The notes beneath the pieces are model-generated. The model was given only the letters and a program-made list of their open reading frames with translations, made no database searches and had not been told where the DNA came from. From the NCBI GenBank assembly GCA_963693305.1, contig OY855903.1, positions 53,155,650-53,219,649 on the forward strand: 64,000 bases of DNA, read 5' to 3'. The position numbers and the translations under genes are program-made. This DNA is from Meandrina meandrites (taxonomy: Eukaryota > Cnidaria > Anthozoa > Scleractinia > Meandrinidae). This document shows positions 23,901 through 36,108 of this stretch, one piece after another; positions within the stretch are counted from its first letter, which is position 1, and the number at the start of each line of letters is the position of its first letter.

Positions 23901-26900
23901 AATTCCGAGTTACCCTTTGCCTCGGTTTCAAAACGAGTCTACGTGCAAAACCATTGAAATGAAAATGACTTTGATTTGCATGAGAATGGACGTGAAGGTG
24001 GAACACATTTTCATATGAATGGTTTCGCACGTAGACTCGTTTTGAAACAGAGGCAAAGGGTAACTCGGAAATGGCCTATTTGTTTTTTTTTTTCACTGAC
24101 AATATTCAAAGGAAACCTTTTCGACTTGCTATTTTTTCCAGCACCTCTACAACTTGATAAGCTCCATACAAGTCCCGAGGAGGTCAGGACTTACTGTGGT
24201 TTGCCAGTTGAGCTTAGGTGTACATTCAAATACGGCGCCCATCCCGTACGAGCTGTTATTACTCACGAAGGAAAAACTGTAGCTAACCAGGAAAATGGCA
24301 CTCAAACAGTCACTACTACCGCCGGACGTCTTAGCAAGGAATATGGTTTATATACTTGCCTGGCTGAAGACGCGAATCACGAGAAAATCACATACAACAT
24401 CATGTTGAGACAAATTGGTACGCCGGCCTGTATGTGGTGTAATTATTTGTCATTGTTGGTTTACTGTCGTTTGCAGGGCAATGTTTGGAGCCAAGAGGAA
24501 GGCTCAGAGTGGAATTCTAAGTTTATCCCAATCTTTGGCAGTCGTAATCAGCTTTTGGGTTGCTGTTACGTTTTTTCGTTATTTTCTACCCCAAGAGAAA
24601 TTCGCTGGAGGCACACCGGTAAAAGATAAGATTATCATTCTTTGTTAAAAATGTGGTTAACTTTAGTTTCACATGGTGTTGGTCCAATGTCACTTTACTA
24701 ATGAAATGACGCTAATCACTGCAAGGGATTAATGGGTTATTTTTTAAAAGAACTTTTTTCACGTAGTATCAGCCTTGCTGTATTGTTTGTAATGTGATTT
24801 TTGGCTGATTAGATCTCTTGTAGGTCCTACGTTAGCGGCATTATTGTTTGCGGGCCCTTGCTGTTTTGAGTTGTATTTTAAGTACGTAGAATGCCCTTAC
24901 GACTTATATCTAGTACATCTGTCAGCCCTTAAACTGTGTTTCTTGTTTTCATAGATCCATCATCTATTTCACTTGATGGTAAAAAGATCTCTTGCACGCC
25001 AGATGAAATGCAGCTGACGCTTGACCGTTTGACGTATCCATGGTTACACCCAAAGTACTTTGACATGCATCTGCTAGACGTCAACTGTCGACCTTATCAC
25101 GTGAATTTCACGCACATTATAGTGAAGACTACATACGGACAATGTAAAACGATGACGAAGAATTCAGCTGATAGCGTCATTTATCGCAATATCTTTATGG
25201 CGTTTGTGAGAGCTCAACCCGGAGAACTGGTCACAAGAGTGCCGGATATTCTATTTCCTTTCCAGTGTCGGTTTGATCGCAAGAAAGAGAAGTTGACGTC
25301 GATTCCTTCGATAAGAGATGTGAAGAAAATCATTCCAAAAGGTAATAAAATCAATAAACTGTTTCAAGAAAAAAACAAATGCAGCATTCTGATTGGTTTC
25401 TTCTTATTTCAAACATTGTACAAATGAAAACTGCTCATAAATTTTGGTTCAACTTCTTGGAATTGGATTAATGGTGTGTGAAATGTGTTTAAAATTTTCA
25501 CACGCCTAAACTTGATCGAGTTTGATCGAGTTTCACTTTTATTTCTTTTTACAAGTTTGTGGACCGAGCGACAAATTTTTATTTCAAGGAACGTAAGTTC
25601 TAAAAATACACACATACGGCATTCATTTTCGTTTCTAAGTTTTCAAAATTTCCCTTTGACCGGCTGATGATATGTGAGCAATGCGCTAAAGAAACCAGTA
25701 ACGATCGATGGTCATAACATGTAACGAATTAAATAAAGCATGTTGTGTTTTGTTACAGAGCCGCTGACCGTGGTTAAATCCAAGAGCAGTCCACCCATCG
25801 TTAAAACTTACAAGAAATTTAACGTCCGATTGGTTTGTACGTTTAAGGGCGGAGACGCTCCCATCAACATCACACTGACCAGGAGAGGGAGGAGGTTGAC
25901 TGACGGGGTAGAAGTGAGGGGAAAGGTTTTGTTCGGTGCGGTAAAGACCAATCACTGGGCAGCATTTGGAACATATCAGTGCATTGCAACGGACGCTAAA
26001 GGAAACCAAGTGAAGCATAGAATTAATCTGAAAAAGGCAGGTAAGACACTTGATTAGAGAGCTGGTACCATCGGTATAGGTATCTTTAATATGTCACTAA
26101 TTGTTTTGTATTCTAGTGTATTTTTCTTAGTTTTGGGACTTCTTTTCTTACTTTTACTTTTCAATCATTCTTCAAGCAAATTTGATTCCCGTATCAAGTA
26201 GAAGTTTATTTCTACGCATATCAAGTTGAGCGTATCCAAATTAAAAAAAAATACACGAATATATAAGAGAGTGTTCATTGAAGAGCACAAAAATAAAACA
26301 AGTAAAACTTTCAAAAAACGCTTACTGACCTGTAATGATTTCCTATGGCAAAGCACTGTATTTTACACAAAAGACGAAGTACATGTAGGAAGTGTTACCT
26401 TGACAGCCAGCATGTGACATCATGTAAATGATATCGAACTCTCACCAGGTTGAAAAGATTCTCTGTCGTCAAACAAAAATTTCAGTCAAGTAATTGCTCA
26501 TCTTTGCCACCGTCAGCGATGACATTTTCCTAGACTCTGAAAAACATTTGTAACCAGGTTTAAAATCGATTATGGCGCAGTAGAAGCGAGCGTATGAAAG
26601 TCAAGTTTTAGACAAGAACTATACTATCGTCGACTCGTCGACTCTCGTCTACTGTTATTCTCCTCTTTCCTTAGCCTCAGACGATATGTTTATATTATAT
26701 ATTGTTCAGATATATATTTTTTTTTAGTGAAGTCATGATTTTCTTAAAGTTTTACATCATGTTCATCTTTAGGGCCGCGTGATATGACGTCAGACGGATT
26801 AACAGTGACGTGTAAAAGTCATTACATGGATGTGGCCTTGGACAGACTCGTTTATCCATGGCTAGACCCAGGGACGCTCCACTTGAGTCTTACCCAATCA

Positions 26901-29900
26901 AACTGCACTGCGTACAACGTCACCGATTTCCAAATCAGGATCCAGGCCCCACTCTATGAGTGCGGAACCAAGACACTGTGGAAGAACAAGTTCGTGCTGG
27001 AGTCTCGTAACATATTTATTGCCCGCGTGAAGCGACCGCCTGGATTCCGTGTCATATATCTGCCCGATACGTACTTTCCATTTGGTTGTCGTTATGAAAT
27101 AACTCGGTCAGCTGGAAAAACAGTACTTAAACCACTTGGTAAGTTTCCTTTTTAAGCGTCAGCTTGTATTGCAGTGAATTTAGTGAAGATGATTTTAAAT
27201 ACATCGAAAAATTGAATATAGCTGAAAATGTTGGTATCCTAACCACCCCCCACCCCTCCATCACCTAGCAATTTATAGTTAATTCCTCTGCCTCGTACCT
27301 ACAACATTTCCGTCGAAGTGGTCCAATAATATTACATGTTTTGTTTGTCAAGATTCTTTGACCACTGAAATAAAATTATTTGACATCCTCCCGGTAAATG
27401 ATCCCCTAGGGTAATTTTATGGTCCGCCAATATGTACTTAGTCTGTTGTTTTATTTCTTTCAGTTTGTAATATTTCATTTTTTTTTCTTTCCAATTCTAA
27501 TTAATAACACACCGTGTAAGTGCTTAATAACCTGATATATAGCAAACATTTTAAATAAAGTTTAAATTCCAGTTTAATTCATAAGGAACATGAAATTCAA
27601 CAAACAACTTTGTTGGCTTTCAGTAAGTCAGCGTATAAAAAATTAGAAAGAGAAAAGATCATTAAGATCCTTGCATCTTTTTCCTTTCAGAACCACTTAC
27701 ACTCGACCAGTCAATGTCGACTTCACGCAAAATATTTTCCCCGCTCAACATGGCTGTAAAGTTGAGGTGCACTTTTCATGGAGGTGAGCCCCCAGTACAG
27801 GTCAGCATCATCAGACGCAAGGCGGTGATTGCAAGTGCGCAAGGCAGGACGTTGAGTTTTGTTTTGAAACCACGCTTCCAAGATGGCGGTCGTTATGTGT
27901 GTCAAGCGTCCGATGCCCGCCGAAAGACCGTTAGGCATGTTATCAACTTGGAGGTTCCAGGTAAATAAGTTTAAGCTGTAAAACGATGATGTAGACAGTT
28001 TTAGTTTTCCTCCCGTAAACGTTAAAATCGGGAATAGGTACTGTTTCTCGAATACTTTCCGAAACTTTTTGCGACGAGTTTCCGTATCCCACCACCCAAT
28101 CAGAAAACAGCGAGCATTTAATCAGGTACAGAATTGTACAGTACTATTAATGTTTATCAAATTATTGTTTGTTTGCAACAAGAAAACAAACATGAAGATG
28201 TCACATGTTTAATTAAAGACTTCGTTGGATGCATGTCAATGGCACGAAGTGCGCAACCTGGGCCGGGTCATTCAAAGCACGATTAAGCTAATCCAGGATT
28301 GGGGTAAATTGTGAGTTTGGCTTTATAACTTTTCCGTGAAGTTTTCTGTTAACATTTTCTGGACTCCAGTTTTGACGTCGACTTATCTCAAACTCGACCA
28401 AACATAAGCAATAAAAACACTTTTATACAAGAGAAATTGAACGCTCGATCATCTTTTAATCTTGGGATAGTGTTAATCGGCTTACGAATAACCCGGCCCT
28501 GGTTAATTAACTACCCAAGGGTAGCTAACTTTCGATAGACCGTCCTGGGAGCGCGCGCAAGTAAAATTGCCGAAATCGCAAACCAAAACTGTACATAAAC
28601 CACTTTGACTGAACTTTTTGTTGAACACATCGGGGTCTGGGTTATGCTAAAACAGTTAGAGGGCTCGCTTTTGGTTTCTATCGACTTTGATAGTCGGCTC
28701 AAGGCCTCGTCCCTCGCCAACTACGAGCCTGTAGAAACCGCGAATTGCTGAAATAAAATACATAAAACTTTGTTAACGTGTCGATGCCACATAGCCTGTG
28801 AAAATCCCATCCCGTAGCGCGCGCATGTTTCCCCAATGTTTCCCAGAGTCTCCACACGGGAATCATTGTTTCCAGCGTCAATTTTGTTTCCAAGAAGCAA
28901 AATTTGCTTCTGCTACACGACAGAAACATTTCGTGTTTCCGCGCGGCATGGAAGCATGGCAAAACGAGGAAACAATTACGGAAACATGTTTCTCAAAACA
29001 TGTTTCCTCGTTTTGCCAGGCCTTTACTGCGCACGATTTCTTGCGCCATTAGCGCGCGCACGTAAACAAAATGGCGGCTTTTTTCTATGCAACTTAGTCC
29101 GCGAGAGAAATAAATCGTCGATTTCTCGTAAACGAGTATGGGGACCTATCAATTTTTTCACGTATTTTGGGTGTAACGATCAATCTCTTTCTATAAAATG
29201 AATACAGATCAATTTCTATGATTGAAAAAAAAGATTATCACCGAAAACGTGTACTTTGCCAGTATTTGCAATGGAATTATTAAGGAATTATTAGGTAAAT
29301 ACAAGGTCTTCCCGCTCCTAAACGAATGTGGTGACCCCCCTTTTTTATTTCAAAATTTAAGTTCCCTTTAGGTAATCAACCAATATGCAAAGTTTGGTTG
29401 AAAATCTATGTTCAGTTCTAGTTCGGGGGAATGACCTTAAGTTTTCGCTGATCTAACGTCTGGCCGGGATGATTTTCCCCACAATTTAGGCCCAACATAA
29501 CGCAAAGTATACTTACCATATGTTACCGTATTATAGCTAGGAGTGGAGAAGTCTGGTTGTCGTAAAATGACAAATGATGATATTTTCTTTGCAGTCAATG
29601 GTGTTGTCTTTGGCAAAGGAGCAGCAGTCATTGAATGCGGCTCACGAATTACCACCATCACTTTAGACCGCGGGAAGTTCCCCTGGTTTAACCCAGAGCG
29701 CATGCGCATGCATCTCAACGATCCAAGCTGTCGACCGTCCTATGTTACCACTGCGCATGTCAGTTTTAAAATGCCGCTGGGTGGTTGTGGAAGCAGGCAC
29801 ATAACGTCGCCAAGGAAAGTAATATTCACCAACCGCGTGTACATTGTCGAGAAGGGTTACCATGGTTACAAAGAGAAGGAAATGAAGACCTTAATGGAGA

Positions 29901-29974
29901 TTCACTTTCTTTGTAAATACAGACGGATTGGCTTCCTGCGTGAAAGCATCATCCAAAAGAAGCGTCTGTTGTGA
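17927..29974 (+). CDS. Secreted protein of alternating ZP-N and Ig-like domains
   Basis: Coding exons: 17927-18005, 20112-20453, 24142-24417, 24955-25341, 25759-26040, 26773-27138, 27691-27960, 29595-29974, about 793 aa. All seven introns are phase 1 and GT-AG. The ATG (context GCCAAAATG) opens a signal peptide (FLLYASVLFSCGASS). One domain per exon follows: ZP-N 27-140, Ig 141-232, ZP-N 233-361, Ig 362-455, ZP-N 456-577, Ig 578-667, ZP-N 668-793. Each ZP-N has the four family cysteines, with CGT or a variant at the third. There is no ZP-C, furin site, GPI signal or membrane segment, and the C-terminus is a short basic tail. ZP-N modules mediate polymerisation and gamete or matrix recognition in known proteins. 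The role here is unknown; a matrix or egg-coat component is a guess. Confidence 0.85.
19582..19743. repeat. Inverted repeat in ZP-N/Ig gene intron 1
   Basis: About 30 bp beginning CCTTCTGGTCTGCGCCAGGA at 19582 are inverted at 19712-19743. The 98-bp loop contains no gene. It forms part of a larger repeat-rich stretch (19400-19920) with CTCGTTCCCAGAG-like phrases. An open frame of 136 codons here is repeat-derived. Confidence 0.6.
20112..20453 (+). CDS. Exon 2: ZP-N domain 1
   Basis: Cysteines lie in VTC, EHC, YGCGT and FRC, with MHLND before the second Cys and NVIFTNTFIA after the third. This is the classic ZP-N pattern (L.D..C, CGT, I.Y.N). The exon joins a phase-1 signal-peptide exon. Confidence 0.88.
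20923..23489 (+). mobile_element. hAT-superfamily DNA transposon, decayed
   Basis: Termini CATAGGCGTACGGGC and GCCCGTACGGCTATG are inverted. The element is flanked by a perfect 8-bp duplication AACTTGTC at 20915-20922 and 23490-23497, the hAT hallmark. The open frame at 22980-23198 carries the C-terminal hAT dimerisation motif (ATSCSAERSFSALRRLRTYL). The rest of the transposase is missing and a second element is inserted at 20999-22864. Confidence 0.9.
20999..22864. mobile_element. Inner TIR element inside the hAT, with tandem subterminal repeats
   Basis: Both ends start TGTTGAGGCCTCAAATGTAA and continue as inverted tandem arrays of a ~38-bp unit (GGTCCTAAGTGTAATAAC, TTTTGGTCCTAAATGTAATA). 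These occupy 21003-21182 and 22727-22860. A short CAAC duplication flanks it. No transposase is visible inside. Confidence 0.65.
23894..24080. mobile_element. MITE with ~62-bp inverted arms
   Basis: AATAGGC(A/C)ATT, GAGTTACCCTTTGCCTC and TTTTGAAAC/GTTTCAAAACGAGTCTACGTG are mirrored between 23894-23958 and about 24018-24080. Only about 60 bp separate it from the acceptor of exon 3 at 24141. Confidence 0.75.
24142..24417 (+). CDS. Exon 3: Ig-like domain 1
   Basis: I-set-like strand pattern: VELRC for the B-strand Cys and GLYTCLAEDA for the F-strand Cys. The core Trp normally found 10-15 residues after the first Cys is absent (VRAVITHEGK). An additional Cys (TYCG) precedes the B strand, which is not seen in Ig 2 or Ig 3. 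Confidence 0.8.
24955..25341 (+). CDS. Exon 4: ZP-N domain 2
   Basis: Cysteines lie in ISC, VNC, GQC and FQC, with LTLDRLTYPWL and MHLLDVNCRP as in the later copies. The third Cys reads CKT rather than the usual CGT. A 20-residue linker containing IIPKG follows the domain. Confidence 0.85.
25759..26040 (+). CDS. Exon 5: Ig-like domain 2
   Basis: VRLVC and GTYQCIATDAKGN give the two core cysteines. The Trp position is occupied by a hydrophobic residue (INITLTRRGR). The GTYQC motif is typical of I-set Ig domains. Confidence 0.82.
26773..27138 (+). CDS. Exon 6: ZP-N domain 3
   Basis: Cysteines lie in VTC, SNC, YECGT and FGC. The shared phrase VALDRLVYPWLDP marks it as a close duplicate of ZP-N 2 and ZP-N 4. 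N-x-S/T sites flank the second Cys. Confidence 0.86.
27691..27960 (+). CDS. Exon 7: Ig-like domain 3
   Basis: VKLRC and GRYVCQASDARRK give the two core cysteines. The core Trp is again absent (VQVSIIRRK). The opening EPLTLDQ parallels EPLTVVK of Ig 2, supporting a tandem ZP-N/Ig unit duplication. Confidence 0.82.
28513..28745. repeat. Dispersed repeat R2 (ZP-N/Ig gene intron 7)
   Basis: Phrases CTTTTTGTTGAACA, TCGG(G)GTCTGGGTTA, TATGCTAAAACA and CCTCGCCAAC recur in the same order at about 46288-46625. Both copies are non-coding. Confidence 0.6.
28956..29020. repeat. Palindromic GTTTC-rich hairpin
   Basis: GGCAAAACGAGGAAAC is mirrored by GTTTCCTCGTTTTGCC, with a nested GAAACATGTTT / AAACATGTTTC pair. 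It sits inside a GTTTCC-rich stretch (28820-29020) that looks like a short non-autonomous element. Confidence 0.6.
29595..29974 (+). CDS. Exon 8: ZP-N domain 4 and C-terminus
   Basis: Cysteines lie in IEC, PSC, GGCGS and FLC, with TLDRGKFPWFNP and MHLNDPSCRP. After the last Cys a basic tail (QKKRLL) ends at TGA 29972-29974. Nothing resembling a ZP-C domain or transmembrane helix follows in this exon. Confidence 0.86.
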
Positions 29975-32760
29975 GAAATGAAGATATCAAGAACTGGACT
30001 ATTGTAATACAGGTCAAGGAGTGAGGAGTAGGTGGAAGGGAGGACACGCATGAAGTAACCTTTAAGTATGTTAAGACCCTTCTCTTCTCCCCTCCACCCA
30101 CCCTTCCTCTGACATGAAGACTCGCTCCCACTCCCTTGGTTGACTTTAATTATCCCCAGTTTTCCTCCCTCTCGTGCAATGGACAACTTCAGTAAAAATT
30201 TTACGACCGTTTCCCACGAGAAAGTGTGTGCTGCAGGCTCACCGGTGTAATGTGTTCGTCCCATACGTCATCGTAAAAACACTTACAGAATTCGTTGGAA
30301 GCAACGAAATATGAAACAGTCTTGATTGACAGAGTAAGTTTATGCCTATCTCTTTCCTTCGTTCAGTGCTATTAACTCCCCCTTCCCGGCCCCTCCTCGC
30401 TAAGGCTGGGTAAGAATGAGTTTAAGAAGTAGACATGTCTCTTACCTTACATTATGCCTCGACAGTACAATAGTCCATCTTCAAACAATAACGAACTGTC
30501 TGTACTGTATATAAATGTGTATAAATAACGCTGTATAAATAAGTTTGATTACCGATAAATGACATTACAAGGTGTTTTTTTCGGACGAGTAATCCGTAGC
30601 TTGAATTTCAGCCGCTATCTTTGGCCGCTTACTTTGAGCTTCAGTCAAAGATAACAGCGACGACTGAAATTCAGGAGAAGTATTTTAGTTTCAGTTTTAG
30701 GATTTGACAGCTTTCCTCTTAGCACTAAAGTTAACGTAGTTCCAGCATTGCGGTTTCCACTGTTTTGACATTACTGGACAAACCGAAGGGGATTGTATCT
30801 TTTTGTATCACTAATTGAAATGATTCGAAATAAAGCGGTTTTTTTTGTGGAATTTATTGTGCGTGACACATACGAATACTAGTGAGCGAATCAGGGCGTG
30901 AAACGGGATAACGGCCCTACCTTAACCACCCTCTCCCGTATTTATTTGCAATATTTGTGCAATTTGTTTTGGATGTCACGGTATTAAACCGCTCTATGGA
31001 TTTTGCGTTCCTCTTAAAAACCGCAAATCTGAAAAATCCAGTCATCGTCGAAAATGTGTTTTTCAAAAACGACTCTTCCAGATCGTTCACAATCAGTGTA
31101 AGCTTTGAAATGGCCGTTGTCTTCTCGTTTCAACAAAAGAGACTGAGCGATTTCAGACTATCATTCTGAATGTTTTCTCAGCTATCCGCAGTTGATATAG
31201 CGTCAATTTCAGAAGGCGAGACAATTTGCCATTCTTCCGTCTATTAGTCTACCAAATGACATAAAATAGGCAGTAAACACTTTCTTACAGACTGAGGTAT
31301 TTGGTCGGCAACTTTGTTGGCGACGCAAGCCGATAACTCAGTTATTATGTGTCGCACCGCCTCGTGAAATATTTTAGTAATATTTGGAACGACAGATGGA
31401 ACTATTTTATGGCGGGGGTCGACCTTTGTCACGACAACTTAGATGCTTTGGTGTGGAGGGAATCTAATGCAAACGTGGGTCCTCGCACGCATCTTTGGTT
31501 AACTGAACAAATTCATAGATTCAAATAACTGCTGTTTGTTTTACTTACTTTGTTTGCGCGCCTGGTTCAGTCAGTGCTTATTTCCTGTTATAAAGAGATT
31601 TTTTGCTTCAGGGGCGTTGCAACTTTTCCAAAAAATGAAGTGCGATGTAAATCGTACATCAATTCTCGCACATAGTATGCATGGGTAGACGCATTTTCTT
31701 GGCGACGTTGAACGGGGTCGTCTTACGAGTTGTCCGCTAGAGTGGCATAAGATGTGATTTAGCTGCGCCTTGCCAAATATTGCTCGTGTAACCCCGAAAT
31801 ATTTATAGTAGTTAGGTATGACTGATATCGTGGCGCCAATTCTTGTTGGCCCGTCTGAATAACTATCGCGATAAACTTAAATCGGTGAGAGTAGATAAGA
31901 TTATTGAAAAGATCAAGAATTCAATTGACCTGAAGCCCAAGGAAATATGCTATTGCTTTGCACTGCTGTTCCCAGGAAAGGTTTTTCCCCGGGAGAAGTT
32001 TATCCCTATATCGACCATATCATGCTTCCTGGGGGACTTAATTCCGGGGTAACACCTTTTCCGTAAACCCGTTACTTTTGAGGGCGCGGGAACTCAAACT
32101 TCTTCACGATCTCATGTATGCTAATATTTCCTTCTATAAAATTCCGAAACAACATGTTTTAGCATTAACAACAGTATTACAAAGCTACGTCATGGGAAAT
32201 TCGCGGATTAGTAGTATGCAACTTAATCCATGAAAAACATTTTCTTTGAATATCTAAAGGAAGATATAATCTTAATTTTTTGAAGACGCGTGGAAACACT
32301 TGAAAAATTAAGCCTTAATTTTTCAAGTTTCAATCCATATCGATCCTTGCCATCGGCGGCCATGCAAAGACGGTGGCCAACAGTTTTAGGGCTCTAATGT
32401 AGCAATTGTTAATAAAAAAATGGACCATTATTTTTAAGATTCCTTGGACACAAATATATATTTTGGCTGTTCAAAACTCTGTTAAAATCTGTGATAAAGC
32501 CCCTTTAAAGAGGTTTGCTAACGGCATGCAGTGAAGGCTGCCGTATACAGACAAGCAAGGTTACAGGAATTTTAATGAGGAAATTTCATCATCAACTCTT
32601 TTAAATTGTTCTATTTGCATTGCTAACAGGAATGACTGTTGGTGGAAAAGTAACCTAAATAGATATCGCTGGTAATGTTATATTATATTCCCCCCCCCCC
32701 CCTCCCACACACACAATTAAAGGGTCTTTCCTCAACGACACCTTTATAGTCTGCACAATA

Positions 32761-32775
32761 CATAATAATAATAAT

Positions 32776-32809
<34 letters not shown>

Positions 32810-32870
32810 TATTTATATAGCGCCAATATCCTAAAAGTTCAAAAGCGCTTTACAGTTAGAGATATTAAAA
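32761..32870. repeat. (AAT)n tract with TTTATATAGCGCC retroposon-like tail
   Basis: About 45 bp of AAT repeats are followed by ATTTATATAGCGCCAATAT and AAAAGCGCTTTACAG. This is a 3'-end signature seen in retroposons of many marine invertebrates. The body of the element is not identifiable. Confidence 0.55.
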
Positions 32871-35800
32871 ACACTTGAAAAATATTAAATATTGTAAAAT
32901 AATTATAAAAATGCCTTAAGACTAATAAAATAAAAATAAAAAATGTCGCTAAAAAATTGCCCACACGGAATTGATAGCGGTGCGTAGGAATGTTTATAGA
33001 GGCAGTGTGGGTTACTATGTATATGCTCTGCTGGATTGTTTGAGTGGGAACAAAAAAACTTATTCACATTTTTCAGCACCTACGCGAGATTAACGCAGTG
33101 TGTATTATGAAATACCTGTGGGTTACGATGGGCTGCCGAGTCTATTGGAAACGCGCAATTTTTAACACACTTCTGCAATGGGCAAAAATGATTGTCTTCA
33201 TCGATTAAATTTTCAAAACCGTTATTTTAAACCGTTTCCTGTCAAAACTTCAGTATACGTCAAATTCTCTATCTACAAGTAGTCACTTCTTTGTGTTCTG
33301 TTACTGACTCTTATATTGACGTTTTGTAAACAAATCCTTCGAGCAGCGATCATCTCAATTAGGCGTGCGCGGCCACATTTAAAATTGTTATTACAATAAC
33401 AGAAAACGGAAACCTTCAATAAGCGCACAACAAACCATGATAACGTCGGTTTCTCATCTTAAATACCATAATTCCATTTAGAGACCTCGAGTATGCGGAC
33501 GCAAATACCTTGTTACCAAATGAATTTCAAGTAAGTGTACTTGAACTTAACGGAAAGCGAACTGTAACTCTGAAAAGCAAAGTTAGGCACGTAGTCCTTT
33601 TGATTTCAGTAAAAGTGAAAATTGTAACATTAAGACACCAAAGAACATCAACTTTCTTTGGGTCAGTTACACGTACGATACAAAAATGAGGTAAATTTAC
33701 TCTAGATAATCGAAACTGAGTTAGAATAATAGATATTTACATAACGGAAGTTGGTTGGCACTAATGCTTGAAAAAGGAAATAAAGAGAAAGTCAATTTTG
33801 TTTCCCAATAATTTCATTGTTCCTCGGCACCGCCTCAGGAAGCATTGAGATTCTAAGGAAACACAATTTACTGTTTTCCGGCGGGACAAGTTAAATAATA
33901 ATAAAATATATATAAATAATGGTATATAATAAATAAAATTATATACTCAAACTGTTACATTAAGCGGCACATTAAGTAATTTCACTTGTGTCGTGTAGTT
34001 GAACAAAAAGTAAAATTAAAGTTATAGCATAGTAAATAATAAAGATGGTAAATTTTAGCATGTTCTTAAATTTTCAAGCCAACAGGCCTTTCTTAGCCTC
34101 GACGTTTTTATTACGAAAGGAATAAGGCCCCAAAATGAGTGAAAACTGGAAGTTTGGAACGTCATCCATGATTAGAAAACAGATTAAGGTGGCTGAACAC
34201 AGTCTTTAAATCTTTGAAGTACCTATCCTTTTGAAAAGGTGTTACCCACACGTAATTGGTAAGTAAGTAAGTAGTACTACTATAATTATTTTTCCTTTTT
34301 GCTCATATTTTTTTATGTTTAATAACATTTTTAATATTTTTGATGTTCTTCGAAATCTTTTTTATTTTGCTTTCACGTCCAAAACGCTGCAACGGACGAG
34401 CACGAAATTGGAAGGTTACAAGATAAACTACTGTATTTGTAATTTTTGTGTGTCGCTTTAGACCTTGTTGCGTTACCATGGCAGCCCAGTTGAATATAAA
34501 TCAGCCAAAAATTTGAAAAACAATACTGCAAGGCTGATCGTACTACATAAAAAGTAAACTTTGTGAGACACCAACACGACTAGAACCGATATAGTGGGAT
34601 TGCAACCGTGGACAGCTGTTTCGTTCTTTTTGGAACTCGTCAGCACGGTGTAGCAAATCTAAATAACGCCAGCGAATGAGCCAACGCAAATAGATTGCCC
34701 AATGTACACTATATCAAGTTCCGTACTTTGAACTGCGGTCCCTTGCTTTAAAGTTGTGCTTTAAAAATTTGAACTCCACTCGATTTTAGGAAAATTAGTC
34801 ATCAGACTTCTTCATTGTTTGTGTGCAACAAATTCAAAACATTCTGACATTTTGATATTGAAGTAATAAAGTTGGAAGAGACGGAATTTTAATTTTTCGT
34901 TGAGCTTATGTTTTTCCGTAATTATGTCCAAGAATAGTTATATATTCCTTTTGTTTAATTTCAGACTTTATGTAATCAGCAGTTTTCTTGCTTCTGAAAG
35001 TACAACTTTGTAAAACTTAAAATTTTAATGACTGTTTCGTTTAAATATTGTGCCTTTCTGGTAAGACAATAAACCTCCCAATCGCAACTTTTTGATCAAC
35101 TGAACAAGCGCAGCATTGTTTCTCTCAAACTCTTGAGCTCGCGTCAGCGTTGAATGCAAAGAGCGCGCGGAAGCTGTGTCCAGCCGCCTTAACCTTCTTT
35201 AACCGTTGATTGCTCAACTCAACAGTAAACCACGGCGTGTCCGCTAATGACTTGGGGATGACCTTCCTGTCGAAAGACGGAAAGTCAGGCTAAAGTCACT
35301 AAACCAGTCCAATTTGTGGAATCGTTTCACGTGCGATTTTAAATCACATGACATCCACTCGTTGTTCCTGCTTGACCAGTTACGTTAGTTCCGGTTTCTA
35401 GAATTTGTTTTTTTTTTTTACTGTGTGTTCACACGTCCATTTGCGATCACCATAAAAATTGAATAGTGCAAAATGTAAAGACCCGGATGTCTTTTCTTTT
35501 CGAAAGTCGTTGATGACTTTATTAGATGCATTTCAACGCGTTGGTGCTTCAAATTTCACCTACCTTAGAAAATGAAGTCCCATTGTATGTGATGACATTA
35601 CGACTGGAAAACCCTTCTAGACCCGGGGAACAGCGAGAAGCCGTACGTTTCAGAAAGTTCTAGTTAACTTAAGCACACAGAAGATATAACATTAAACATG
35701 CAAAACCGTGGCTGTCTAACAACGATTAAGACGATTAAGAGCAAAAGTGCAAATTTGTAGATGTTTAAGGTGTCGATCGCATATTTACGGCTAAACAGTC

Positions 35801-36108
35801 CGGTGGATCGAATTGTTGTTTAGTGGAGCGTATTGTATTATCGCAGATTCACATTTAACCATTTTCTCCTTTTCCTGTTTACTTAATATAAAAACTGTAT
35901 CTCGGAAACTGTAAATAGCGGTATTTGCTACAAATGAAATCTGTACTAATTTCAAGAAAGGTGGGTCGTACACGAAAAAAGCTTTATGAAATCAAACTAA
36001 ATGAGTAAATGGAAACTAGTGAACTCGACGAACAAACGTGAAAACGTTAGGTTTTCAATTTTGAAGTTTGTTCACATTGTAGGTTAATCCACTTCCGTGG
36101 TCGTCATT

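Noticed and set aside
24142..27960. Interpretation of the Ig-like exons as ZP-C domains
   Set aside because: They have only the two core Ig cysteines plus the GxYxC strand typical of I-set domains, and lack the additional cysteine pairs and C-terminal cleavage region of ZP-C.
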